A stretch of DNA of 64,000 bases from Streptomyces sp. NBC_00239 (GTDB taxonomy: Bacteria > Actinomycetota > Actinomycetes > Streptomycetales > Streptomycetaceae), in the NCBI RefSeq assembly GCF_036194065.1, contig NZ_CP108095.1:7564001-7628000 (forward strand). Reading direction: 5' to 3'. Each line of letters opens with the position of its first letter. Within the stretch, counting starts at the first letter, position 1. A program made the translations under genes and the position numbers. The notes below the pieces were generated by a model. That model ran no database searches. It was not told where the DNA came from and saw only the letters and a list, made by a program, of their open reading frames with translations. Of this stretch, positions 1-7,880 are shown piece by piece.

Positions 1-875
1 TTGGTGAAGTCCTGGTGCCGGTACTCGATGACGAACACCCGGCCGCCGTACACCGCCCGGTAGGCACCGCACTCGTCGTAGCGGCCGCACTCCTCGGCCA
101 CCGCGAAGTCGAAGCCGACGCGCTTGCCGACGGCCAGCATCGTCGTGGTGTTCTTCTGCCCGATGGCCAGCCCGGCGGCGTGCGCCCGCTTCGCCAGGAG
201 CGCGGCGAAAGCCGTGTTGTCCGCGCGCGACACGTACCCCTTGGACCGGGAGAACGAGTCGAGGTTGTCGGGCTCCACCGCCTGGAAGCGGCTCTTGGCG
301 CAGCCGTCGATCCACTTGCCGACGATCGCCGCGAGCCTGGTGCGTTTGGCGGCGGACGACGTGTCCAGCAGTACCTCGTTCCAGGCGCCGTCCACGATGT
401 GCCGGCCGTGCCGGTCCTTGAGGAGGAGGTCCGGGTGGCGGGCCTGCCACCAGGACAGTTCCTCCGGCTGGGCCTGGAAGGCGTTCACGTAGCAGAGGGT
501 GTAGCGGCCCGCCGCGGGCTTGTCCGACCGGTCGCGCGCGAGGACCTCGACGTCCCGGGCGGGCCGGTAGGCGCCGCCGATCTGATAGTCGAAGGGGGCG
601 TTGCCCGGCGGCAGCGTCACCCGCCGGGCGGCTGCCGAGGAGACCGTCCCCGCAGCCGGCTCCGCTGCCGTGCCCGCTTCCGTGACCGCTCCCACGGCCG
701 TTTCCGTGGCCGCGGCCGCCGGGAGGAGGGCCCCCGCGCCCGGCAGGCCCGCGCCCAGGACGGCGGCGAGCAGGCCGCCGGCGATGCCCCACCGGACCGC
801 CCCGGGTATCGGCCGGCGGGCCCCGGGTGTCGCGGCGGGTCGTTCCTGACGGACCTGGCGGGCCTGACGGGCCAT
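1..875 (-). CDS. GH114 endo-alpha-1,4-polygalactosaminidase-like secreted protein (3' end outside window)
   Basis: About 291 residues are visible; the C-terminus runs past the window edge. ATG at 875. An N-terminal basic stretch is followed by a hydrophobic Ala/Leu/Gly segment (about residues 28-55), a signal peptide or anchor, then an Ala/Glu/Thr linker. From about residue 90 the chain has the GH114 TIM-barrel pattern: FDYQIGGAY start, CYVNAFQAQPEE, AWNEVLLDTSS, then FQAVEPDNLDSF and KNTTTMLA. Family members are extracellular galactosaminoglycan-type hydrolases. Family assignment comes from motif recall; substrate is not shown. Upstream gene in the same direction ends 142 bp away, so it probably has its own promoter. 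Confidence 0.8.
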   Translation of the reverse strand, partial: MARQARQVRQERPAATPGARRPIPGAVRWGIAGGLLAAVLGAGLPGAGALLPAAAATETAVGAVTEAGTAAEPAAGTVSSAAARRVTLPPGNAPFDYQIGGAYRPARDVEVLARDRSDKPAAGRYTLCYVNAFQAQPEELSWWQARHPDLLLKDRHGRHIVDGAWNEVLLDTSSAAKRTRLAAIVGKWIDGCAKSRFQAVEPDNLDSFSRSKGYVSRADNTAFAALLAKRAHAAGLAIGQKNTTTMLAVGKRVGFDFAVAEECGRYDECGAYRAVYGGRVFVIEYRHQDFT

Positions 876-1017
876 GCGGGTGCTCCCGGTTCGCGGTGGT
901 GCGGTGCGGCCGGGCCGGGGCGCGTACGACGGGTGCGGCCGGACCGGCGGCCCCGGCCGTTGTGCCGGGACCGCCAAGATCCTAAACGGGGCGCCGGCAA
1001 CGGCCCGACGCTTCGCC

Positions 1018-2694
1018 CTAGTTGGTCTTGGTGTTCGTCAGGTGTTTGCCGATGTACCCCACGATCACCTTGCCGGTGACGCCCTTCGTGTCGTCGAGGA
1101 AGTGGATGCGGGGCGACTCGCCCTTGCTGTCGATCTTCAGGTGCGGCTGCATCTCGGCGACCCCGCAGGCCGCGAAGGCGACCGGGACGGGCAGGATGCG
1201 CTCGTCCCCGTACTTGGCCATCGTCGCCTCCGTCTCCGCCATCGCCACCTTCTTGATGGGCCACTGCGACCGGTCGGACTGGCAGTGCTCGTAGAACCCG
1301 CCGTGGAAGCCGTCGCGGGCGTCCCGGCCGTACCGGTCCAGGGCCCGCAGCGCCTGCCAGACCTTCGCCGCCCACACGCGGCTGCGGTCCGTCTCGTCGA
1401 GGGCGAGCGCCGGCGCCTGCCCGGCGGTGACGACCACGTGCGCGAACACGCCCAGGTGGTCCCACAGTTCCTCGAAGCTCGTCGGCCGCGCCGGTAACGG
1501 ATCGACGATCACGGTCTCCTCCACCCGGCCCGCCCGGGCCAGCCGGCTGCGCAGCACATCGGTCTCGGCCCGGGCCCGTTCGACCTCCTCCAGCGTCTGC
1601 AGGTGCTCTTCCATGTCGTGGTCCCACTGGGTCCGGCCGGCCCGCAGCGCCTTCTCCAGGGAGGCGTTCGTCCGCAGCGCGAACTCCTCCGAGCTGCGGT
1701 GCTGTTCGATCTCCTCGTCGGCCACCTCCAGCAGCGCCGTCAGCTCCTTGACCTGCTCGCGCAGGGTGCGGGTCTCCTCGCCGCTGTGCGCGGTGTGCAA
1801 GGCGGCCCGCCGCTCCTCGCGCCGCCGCTGCTCGTCGTCGGGAAAGCCGATCGTCCGCAGCACCTCGGGCAGTGCGGCCTCCGTGGACATCTGCTGGACG
1901 ACCCGGACGATGGTGTCCCAGGATGCGGTGCTGTGCCGGTCCGACAGCCGGGCAACCGTCGAGTAGCGGTGCCGCGGAGCGTCGGCCGCCCACGCGGGAT
2001 CCACGTCCGGCAGGAAGGTCCGTACGGCACCCGGGGCGACCCGGTGGTGCTCGGCCGCGGTGCGGAAGGCGTCGATCGCCGCGACCGTCTCCAGTAAATA
2101 GAGGGAAGCCGCGCCCGAGCACTTCGTCATCGCCTTGCCCATCCGGGCCGTCCAGATCGGTTCCTCCCGTAACGGGCGGGCGGCGACGACCGCGGGCAGC
2201 CGGCGGTCCGGGTCGCACAGGACGTCGATGAGCGCCGGCACCGCGCCGGCGGTGATGCGTACGGGTTCGAGGGTCAGGGCGGTGCCGCCGTCGGTGCAGG
2301 GCAGGGCCTGCACCAGCTGCTCCACCAGGCGTGGCCGTGCGGGATCCGGGGCGTAGCCGGGATGGACGAAGCACTCCAGCGCCACGGCCACCGCGGCCGG
2401 GGCGCCCTCGCCCGGGTCCACGGCGGTCACGGTGGTCCGCCAGGTCGCCTCCGGGTTGTCCTCGCGCAGTTGCAGGCGCATGGCCGTCTCCGCGCCGTCC
2501 GCGCGGTAGGCGACCTGAGAGACGAGCACCCGTATGTCGTCGAGGTGGTGGAATCCGGAGGCTATCGGCACCTCGCGGCCGAACTTCCGGTTCAACCAGA
2601 CTGCCGTGATCCTGCGTACGTGCCGCAGGATGTCCTGCCCTTGAGGAAAGGTCAGCGTGGTGCGGTGGGCGAGAGGATTGCTCGGTTCAGGCAC
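1018..2694 (-). CDS. Hypothetical coiled-coil protein with two TTA codons
   Basis: 558 residues from GTG at 2694; longer in-frame starts upstream lie in non-coding-looking sequence. The N-terminal 300 residues form a globular region I do not recognise (motifs LTFPQGQDILRHVRR and GFHHLDDIRVLVSQVAYR). Residues about 308-390 are a heptad-rich coiled coil (LREQVKELTALLEVADEEIEQ onwards). The C-terminal 150 residues end in IHFLDDTKGVTGKVIVGYIGKHL, which loosely recalls the strand pattern of RelE/HigB-type mRNA interferases; this is inference only. Leu175 and Leu200 are TTA codons (2170-2172 and 2095-2097), so translation should depend on the bldA tRNA. The cupin gene is divergent across a 190-bp gap. 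Confidence 0.75.
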   Translation of the reverse strand: MPEPSNPLAHRTTLTFPQGQDILRHVRRITAVWLNRKFGREVPIASGFHHLDDIRVLVSQVAYRADGAETAMRLQLREDNPEATWRTTVTAVDPGEGAPAAVAVALECFVHPGYAPDPARPRLVEQLVQALPCTDGGTALTLEPVRITAGAVPALIDVLCDPDRRLPAVVAARPLREEPIWTARMGKAMTKCSGAASLYLLETVAAIDAFRTAAEHHRVAPGAVRTFLPDVDPAWAADAPRHRYSTVARLSDRHSTASWDTIVRVVQQMSTEAALPEVLRTIGFPDDEQRRREERRAALHTAHSGEETRTLREQVKELTALLEVADEEIEQHRSSEEFALRTNASLEKALRAGRTQWDHDMEEHLQTLEEVERARAETDVLRSRLARAGRVEETVIVDPLPARPTSFEELWDHLGVFAHVVVTAGQAPALALDETDRSRVWAAKVWQALRALDRYGRDARDGFHGGFYEHCQSDRSQWPIKKVAMAETEATMAKYGDERILPVPVAFAACGVAEMQPHLKIDSKGESPRIHFLDDTKGVTGKVIVGYIGKHLTNTKTN

Positions 2695-2884
2695 GGGCGG
2701 CTCTCTGCGTGTCGTCAGGACGATGACGCACAAGCCTAGGGGTGACCACCACGCTGAGGCAGTGAGAAGAGCAGATCGGACCCCGGTCGAGGGGCGCCCG
2801 CCCGCGCTGCCCCGCGCCGCCCGGACGCGTAAAATGGGGCGTGGACTCGGGGTCGGCTTTCCCGCGGGGCGAGGGTGATCGGGC

Positions 2885-3250
2885 ATGACCGGACTGGTAC
2901 GCAGGAGCTTCGACACGGCGGACGAGACACGGCCGTTCGCCGAGGGCAAGGGCCGCTTGGACCTGCTCAACACCGACGGCGGGCCCGTCGGCCGGGCCGT
3001 GTTCGAACCGGGCTGGCGCTGGTCGCAGCACATCAAGCCGCTGGCGGGCACGGACAGCTGCCAGTCGGCGCACACCGGTTACGTGGTGAGCGGCGCGATG
3101 CACGTCGTCATGGACGACGGCGAGACCGCCGACTACGGACCGGGGGACTTCATGCAGGTGTCGCCCGGCCACGATGCCTGGGTGGTGGGCGACGAGCCCT
3201 GCGTGGCAGTGGACTGGACCGGCTTCGGCGACTACGCCAAGTCGGGCTGA
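2885..3250 (+). CDS. Cupin-domain protein
   Basis: 121 residues, ATG start. Single-domain cupin: the two conserved motifs appear as the segment around HTGYVVSGAMHVVMDDG and the second around GPGDFMQVSPGHDAWVVGDEP. These folds bind a metal and a small ligand; nothing here identifies the substrate. The conserved His positions are incomplete, so enzymatic activity is uncertain. A TAAAAT hexamer at about 2829-2834 is a possible -10. Transcribed divergently from the coiled-coil gene; a strong hairpin directly after the stop separates it from the convergent lipoprotein gene. Confidence 0.8.
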   Translation: MTGLVRRSFDTADETRPFAEGKGRLDLLNTDGGPVGRAVFEPGWRWSQHIKPLAGTDSCQSAHTGYVVSGAMHVVMDDGETADYGPGDFMQVSPGHDAWVVGDEPCVAVDWTGFGDYAKSG

Positions 3251-3273
3251 CCGCCGCTCCACCCGCCGCTCCA

Positions 3274-3301
3274 CCCACCGGACCCCGGCCGGTCCGGTGG
3301 G
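3274..3301. terminator. Bidirectional hairpin between convergent genes
   Basis: Perfect 11-bp stem (CCCACCGGACC with GGTCCGGTGGG) and 6-nt loop, between the cupin stop at 3250 and the lipoprotein stop at 3323. No U-tract, as is usual in Streptomyces. It could serve both genes. Confidence 0.7.
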
Positions 3302-3322
3302 TCCGGTGGGTCCGGCTTGCGG

Positions 3323-3709
3323 TCAGTGCACGAAGGAGTAGCTGCGCCAGGGCCTGGCCGTGGGCGCGCGCCGGTCGCTGAACGTGGTCGCGAGGTAGGT
3401 GAACTTGCCGCGGCAGTCGGGCAGTTCGTACAGGCGCATGTCGATGAGCGTCAGGTTCTCCACGACGGTCGCGGCCTTGCCCATGCGGTGGCAGCCGCTC
3501 ACGGACGGGCTGGACACCTGGATGGCCAGGTGCACGCCGCCGCCTTCCTCGTCGTGCGCGGTCGGCTTGCCGACTTCTCCCGCGTACCTGACGGGTCCCA
3601 CCGCCGTCCGGCCGGCCGAGCAGGCGGTGGTGGTGAGGGCGAGCAGCAGGACGGCCGCGGCGGCGCCGCGCAGGCGGCGGCGCCGGGTGCCGGAGGTGGG
3701 TGCGGTCAT
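3323..3709 (-). CDS. Small secreted lipoprotein
   Basis: 128 residues from ATG 3709, chosen because AAGGA lies 7-8 nt upstream; the longer ORF start has no such site. The N-terminus is a lipoprotein signal: RRRR, then GAAAAVLLLALTTTAC, with the lipobox ending in Cys at about residue 30. The mature part has two further Cys (SGCHRMG and LPDCRGK) that could form a disulfide. I do not recognise the family. Likely anchored to the outer face of the membrane. Same strand and downstream of the DUF1906 protein, 169 bp apart. Confidence 0.75.
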   Translation of the reverse strand: MTAPTSGTRRRRLRGAAAAVLLLALTTTACSAGRTAVGPVRYAGEVGKPTAHDEEGGGVHLAIQVSSPSVSGCHRMGKAATVVENLTLIDMRLYELPDCRGKFTYLATTFSDRRAPTARPWRSYSFVH

Positions 3710-3878
3710 CGGCGATCCTTCTGAAGTGGTGAACAAGAGGGCCCGGATCCTGGTCAGTGCCCCCAGATTCTGGCAGATCTCGTCTGTTTTCCAGGGTTCT
3801 GTGATGGTTTGCGGGCCCGGCGTGCCGGGCCCGACAGCTCGGGTCGGAGGGTGGGCCGGCGGGTGGGTCGGCGGGGGA

Positions 3879-5951
3879 TCAGCGGGCGGCGGCCACGCCC
3901 GGCTTGAGCGTGCCGTCACCGGGGCCCGCGTACAGGTGGAGCCGGCGGCTGTTCCAGTAGCCCATCAGGTCGGTGTCGCCGCCACCGGTGAAGTCCGCGG
4001 CGACCACCGCCCGCATCGTGCCCCAGGTCCGGTCGCGCCACATCGGCCGCGAGGCGCCGACCGTGCCCGCGTCGTCCCCGGGGTAGCGCCGCAGGGAGCC
4101 GTCCGCCCACACCGCGACCAGGTCGGTGCCGCCGGACTCCGTGAACCGGCCGCTGGTGAGGTGCCGGACGCTCCGCCAGGTCTTGTCCTTCCAGATGCGG
4201 GCCGAACCGGCTTCGAGGGTGCCGTCGGCCCGGGCCTGGTAGCGGCGCAGGCTGCCGTCGTTCCAGACGGCCACCAGGCCGTCCCGGCCGCCGTCGGCGG
4301 CCTTCCAGACGGACAGCTTCCGGACGCTCCGCCAGGTGGTGTCCTGCCACATCCGGCCCGCGTGCCGCAGGGTGCCGTCCTCGTCCGCCTCGTACCGGTG
4401 CAGCGAGCCGTCGCCCCAGACGGCGGCCAGCTGCGCCGCGCCGCTGCCCGTGAAGTCGCCGCCCACCAGCTGCCGGACGGCTCCCCAGGTGCGGTCCGGC
4501 CACAGTCGGCCGCCGTAGGTCAGCTTGCCGTTCTGGTCCGCGTGGTAGGCGTGCAGCGAGCCGTCCCGGTGCACGGCGGCCATGTCGGCGCGCCCGTCGC
4601 CCGTGAAGTCGGCGGCGGCCATGATGTTCGTGGTGTTCACGGAGAAGACCGGGTCCGGGGCGTCGGCGGCATCGCCCACGTCGAGCTGGTTGCGGTCGAC
4701 GGAGATCCGCACGCCGCCGTACGACTCTGAGACGTTGCCCTTGTACTGGTGCGCCCGGCGGCTCCCCGGCCACTGGCCGCGCCCTGCGGGCAGGCCCATG
4801 GAGGAGTCCCCGACGTCGGCGGAGCCGTTCCAGTTCGCCGTCCACAGCACGTCCGGCATCGTGTACGCGCCCTTCGTGTACTGCGCGCTCAGCGCCTGTA
4901 CGCCCGAGGACTTCGCCACGTACACGCCGGAGCGGTAGCCGTGCTCCTGCACCCGGCGGGTCCACGCGTCGAGGTAGGACAGCACCGGCTTGTCCCAGCG
5001 GGCGCGGTCGCTGTAGTTCTCCAGGTCGTTGTAGAGGACCGTGCCCTCGCCCAGACCGAGGGCGCGGGCCGCGGTGACGGCGCCCTCGGCGGCGGTGCGG
5101 CCCTGCGTCGCGGCCCCGGAGAGCGATGTGGACAGCGAGTTGGAGTTGCCGGTCCACGGCTGCGGGCCGACCCAGATGGGCATCAGGTGCCAGCCGGCCG
5201 CGGCCTGGTCGCTCACCCAGCCCGGGGTGAGCGCGTTCTGCGCGCAGGCCCGCGCCGGGCCGCCGATGTAGATGCCGACCCCGGCGTACGGGGAGGAGGC
5301 CCGCCAGGCGCGCATCTGGGAGGGGCTGGGCGCGGTGCACGCGTCGAAGGCCCGGCCCTTGAACGCCCCCGGGACGACGGGTTCCTTGGCGGGCGGCCGG
5401 GTGGGGCGTCTGGTCCGCCACTCGCCGGCGCCGTCCTCGGCCTGCGCGAGCACGCCGCGGACGATCTCGACGACGCGGTCGGGGGAGGTGCCGTAGCCGA
5501 CGGTCGCGACCAGACCCTGCTGTTCGAGAACGAACCGGAGTTCCCCACTGGGCGACTCCGGCAGCCCGTCCGGGAGCCGCTGCCCGGGCTGGACGGTCAC
5601 CGTGGGGATGTCCGCCCGCTCCGGCGCGCCGTCGGCCGGCTCCAGGTGCAGCGTGTCGCCCCGGTCGCGCGCGACGGCGGAGGCCGTGCACTCGGCCTGG
5701 TCGCCGGTATGGCCGAGGTAGAGGGCGGGTTTGTCGAGCCGCAGACACGCGTGCGGTGTCTCCTCGAAACTGACGACGCGCCAGTCCGGCGGCACCGTCA
5801 CCTGTACGTCCCCGTACGGGACGGCCTGGGCCGCCGGGGTCTCGTCGGCGCTCGCCACCGAGGCCGGCACGGCGAGCATTCCGGCTCCGAGCATGACCGA
5901 GATTCTGCTCAACCGGCTCCTGGAGTTCGCGGAATTCCTGCGGAACGGCAT
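3879..5951 (-). CDS. Secreted DUF1906 glycoside hydrolase-like protein with FG-GAP-type repeats
   Basis: 690 residues. A signal peptide (RISVMLGAGMLAVPASVASA) ends near residue 35. After an N-terminal region of about 150 residues comes a DUF1906 (Rv2525c-type TIM-barrel) domain at about 195-430: GRAFDACTAPS start, GVGIYIGGPARAC, GWHLMPIWVGPQP, VLYNDLENY and the SGVYVAKSSG stretch. The last 250 residues are five imperfect repeats of about 50 residues, each with DFTGxGxxD or similar, an AVWxDGSLxRY strand and a closing W-x-D-x-T-W, a beta-propeller of the FG-GAP/VCBS type. GGGGGAACC precedes the ATG. Rv2525c-like domains are linked to cell-wall glycans; here that is inference. Confidence 0.88.
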   Translation of the reverse strand: MPFRRNSANSRSRLSRISVMLGAGMLAVPASVASADETPAAQAVPYGDVQVTVPPDWRVVSFEETPHACLRLDKPALYLGHTGDQAECTASAVARDRGDTLHLEPADGAPERADIPTVTVQPGQRLPDGLPESPSGELRFVLEQQGLVATVGYGTSPDRVVEIVRGVLAQAEDGAGEWRTRRPTRPPAKEPVVPGAFKGRAFDACTAPSPSQMRAWRASSPYAGVGIYIGGPARACAQNALTPGWVSDQAAAGWHLMPIWVGPQPWTGNSNSLSTSLSGAATQGRTAAEGAVTAARALGLGEGTVLYNDLENYSDRARWDKPVLSYLDAWTRRVQEHGYRSGVYVAKSSGVQALSAQYTKGAYTMPDVLWTANWNGSADVGDSSMGLPAGRGQWPGSRRAHQYKGNVSESYGGVRISVDRNQLDVGDAADAPDPVFSVNTTNIMAAADFTGDGRADMAAVHRDGSLHAYHADQNGKLTYGGRLWPDRTWGAVRQLVGGDFTGSGAAQLAAVWGDGSLHRYEADEDGTLRHAGRMWQDTTWRSVRKLSVWKAADGGRDGLVAVWNDGSLRRYQARADGTLEAGSARIWKDKTWRSVRHLTSGRFTESGGTDLVAVWADGSLRRYPGDDAGTVGASRPMWRDRTWGTMRAVVAADFTGGGDTDLMGYWNSRRLHLYAGPGDGTLKPGVAAAR

Positions 5952-6234
5952 GGTTCCCCCATCGTCGTCACAGCGGCGGGCCGCCTGCCGGCCCGCTCTT
6001 GCCCTTGCGACGATGGCATTAAGGGATCATATGTTCCGGTTGTCGCGGTCGATGTCTGATGCGATTTATATGGCATTTACCCCATGCGGAGCAATTGTGA
6101 TGGACCGTCAGGGGTGGCCGGGGCCGGACGGGCGGGTCGGGCGGGCGGTCGGGCGGGCGGGCCGGTCGGGCGGGCGGGCCGGTCGGGCGGGAAGTCCGAG
6201 AGGGGGTGCGAGGGCCTCGTGCGCGTCGGGCGGC
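5952..6234. repeat. Promoter-like AT-rich patch and G-rich tandem repeat
   Basis: Gap between two minus-strand genes. 6010-6105 is unusually A/T-rich (ATTTATATGGCATTTACC) and is the likely promoter of the DUF1906 gene. 6115-6192 is a G-rich tandem repeat of GGGCGGGC and GGCCGGTC units with many GGG runs on the plus strand, capable in principle of G-quadruplex formation. It lies just upstream (relative to plus) of the LysE stop. Confidence 0.6.
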
Positions 6235-6858
6235 CTACGCCCCCGCCACCAGCAGGCCGCCCATCGTGAGCATCGTCGCCGCGACCAGGCCGTCCAGTAC
6301 CCGCCACGCGGCCGGCCGGGACAGCAGCCCGCTGAGCAGCCGGGCCCCGTACCCGAGCGTGGTGAACCAGATCAGGCTGGCCAGCACCGCGCCCACCCCG
6401 AAGGCCCACCGCTGATCGCCGCGGTCGGAGGCGAGCGAGCCGACCAGCAGCACCGTGTCCAGATAGACGTGCGGATTGAGCCAGGTCATCGCCAGGCAGG
6501 TCAGCACGGCGCCGCGGGCCGACCCGGCCGCCGGGCCCTGCGCCGTCAGCCCGCCCTCCGCGGCGGGCCGCAGCGCCCGGCGGGCGGCCAGTACCCCGTA
6601 CGTGAGCAGGAACGCGCCGCCGGCCAGACCGACCACGGTCAGCGCCGCGGGCCAGGCGGTGACGGCGGCGCCCACCCCCGCCACCCCGAGCGTGATCAGC
6701 AGCGCGTCCGAGACCGCGCAGATCGCGACCACCGCGAGAACGGCGTGCCGGCGCACCCCCTGCCGCAGCACGAAGGCGTTCTGCGCGCCGATGGCGACGA
6801 TCAGGGAGAGTCCGGTGCCGAATCCGGCGATTGCCGCCGCGGTGATGCCACTAGTCAT
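6235..6858 (-). CDS. LysE/ArgO-family amino-acid exporter
   Basis: 207 residues, ATG 6858. Six predicted membrane helices and the family signature near the N-terminus, FGTGLSLIVAIGAQNAFVLRQG, plus the conserved NPHVYLDTVLLVGS in the second half. LysE/ArgO proteins export basic amino acids such as lysine or arginine. The divergent neighbour 69 bp away is an ArgP/LysG-type regulator, the classical partner that switches the exporter on when intracellular lysine or arginine is high. A G-rich repeat follows the stop. Substrate (Lys or Arg) cannot be told from sequence. Confidence 0.9.
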   Translation of the reverse strand: MTSGITAAAIAGFGTGLSLIVAIGAQNAFVLRQGVRRHAVLAVVAICAVSDALLITLGVAGVGAAVTAWPAALTVVGLAGGAFLLTYGVLAARRALRPAAEGGLTAQGPAAGSARGAVLTCLAMTWLNPHVYLDTVLLVGSLASDRGDQRWAFGVGAVLASLIWFTTLGYGARLLSGLLSRPAAWRVLDGLVAATMLTMGGLLVAGA

Positions 6859-6893
6859 ACCGACGACCGTATGGACCGCCCGGCCATCAGTAC

Positions 6894-6921
6894 AGCTAAA
6901 GATTCTTACGTATCCTTAGCT
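6894..6921. promoter_or_regulatory. Candidate ArgP/LysG operator
   Basis: Interrupted palindrome in the 69-bp divergent gap: arms AGCTAAAGAT (6894-6903) and ATCCTTAGCT (6912-6921), 9 of 10 positions pairing, 8-nt spacer. AT-rich in a GC-rich genome and placed to control both genes. LysR-type regulators bind such dyads; assignment to this regulator is inference. Confidence 0.6.
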
Positions 6922-6927
6922 CTCGTG

Positions 6928-7827
6928 ATGGAAGAGCTTCCCCTGGACCAGGTCCGCACCCTGCTCGCCGTGGTCGACGAAGGCACCTTCGACGCGGCCG
7001 CCGCCGTGCTCCACGTGACCCCCTCCGCCGTCAGCCAGCGGGTCAAGGCCCTGGAGCAGCGCACCGGACGCGTCCTGCTCATGCGCACCAAACCCGTCCG
7101 CCCCACCGAATCCGGGGAGGTCGTGGTGCGCTTCGCCCGCCAGCTGGCCCGGCTCGAACGCGACGCGCGCTCCGCCCTCGGCCTCGCCGACGAGCACGGC
7201 CCGGCCCGGCTGCCGATCGCCGTCAACGCCGACTCGCTGGCCACCTGGTTCCTGCCCGCGCTGAGCCGGGTGCCCCAGGACCCGCCGATCTGCTTCGAAC
7301 TGCACCGCGAGGACGAGTCGCACACCACCGCGCTGCTGCGCGAGGGCCAGGTGATGGCCGCCGTCACCTCCTCGCCCGACCCGGTCGCCGGCTGCACCGT
7401 GCGCCGCCTCGGCCTGGCCCGCTACCTTCCCGTCGCCGCCCCCGGCTTCGCCGCCCGCCACCTGGCCGGGCCGCTCCCGTCACGCCTGCGCACCGCCCCC
7501 GTGATCGTCTTCGACCGCCGCGACGACCTCCAGGACGCCTTCGTGCGCACCCTCACCGGCGAGGGCTCCGGCGCGAGCCCGGTCCGCCACCACATCCCCG
7601 CCTCGCAGGGCTTCTGCGAGGCGGTGGCGGCCGGGCTGGGCTGGGGCCTGGTACCCGAACCGCAGGCGGCGCCACTGCTGCGCTCGGGCGCCCTCGTCCG
7701 GCTGGACTCCGCGCCGCCACTGGACGTACCGCTGTACTGGCAGCAGTGGAAACTCGACTCGCCCGCCCTGTCCACGGTCGCCGCGGTGATCGCGGCGGTG
7801 GCGGCCGAGGAGCTGCACGCGCCGTAG
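6928..7827 (+). CDS. argP: ArgP/LysG-type LysR regulator of the LysE exporter
   Basis: 299 residues from ATG 6928; a GTG lies one codon earlier. Winged HTH at residues 1-65: LDQVRTLLAVVDEGTFDAAAAVLHVTPSAVSQRVKALEQRTGRVLL, with the ArgP-specific KPVRPTESGEVVVRFARQLARLE that follows. The effector domain (about 90-295) carries PIAVNADSLATWFLPAL, the typical ArgP/IciA start. In Corynebacterium LysG and E. coli ArgP activate the divergent lysE/argO in response to Lys/Arg; the layout here is the same. No TTA codons. The stop sits inside a 15-bp hairpin. Confidence 0.9.
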   Translation: MEELPLDQVRTLLAVVDEGTFDAAAAVLHVTPSAVSQRVKALEQRTGRVLLMRTKPVRPTESGEVVVRFARQLARLERDARSALGLADEHGPARLPIAVNADSLATWFLPALSRVPQDPPICFELHREDESHTTALLREGQVMAAVTSSPDPVAGCTVRRLGLARYLPVAAPGFAARHLAGPLPSRLRTAPVIVFDRRDDLQDAFVRTLTGEGSGASPVRHHIPASQGFCEAVAAGLGWGLVPEPQAAPLLRSGALVRLDSAPPLDVPLYWQQWKLDSPALSTVAAVIAAVAAEELHAP

Positions 7828-7852
7828 CCCCGGCGGGCGCCGGGGCTACGGC
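7821..7852. terminator. Strong hairpin overlapping the ArgP stop codon
   Basis: Perfect 15-bp stem (7821-7835 with 7838-7852) and only a 2-nt apex in the DNA; the regulator's TAG at 7825-7827 is part of the left arm. Lies between convergent genes and could terminate both. Confidence 0.7.
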
Positions 7853-7880
7853 AGGACCAGGCAGTCGGGGTACCGCAGGA

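Noticed and set aside
2695..3075. N-terminal extension of the coiled-coil gene to 3075
   Set aside because: It would overlap the divergent cupin gene and encodes Arg/Pro/Ser-rich sequence; GTG 2694 is the better start.
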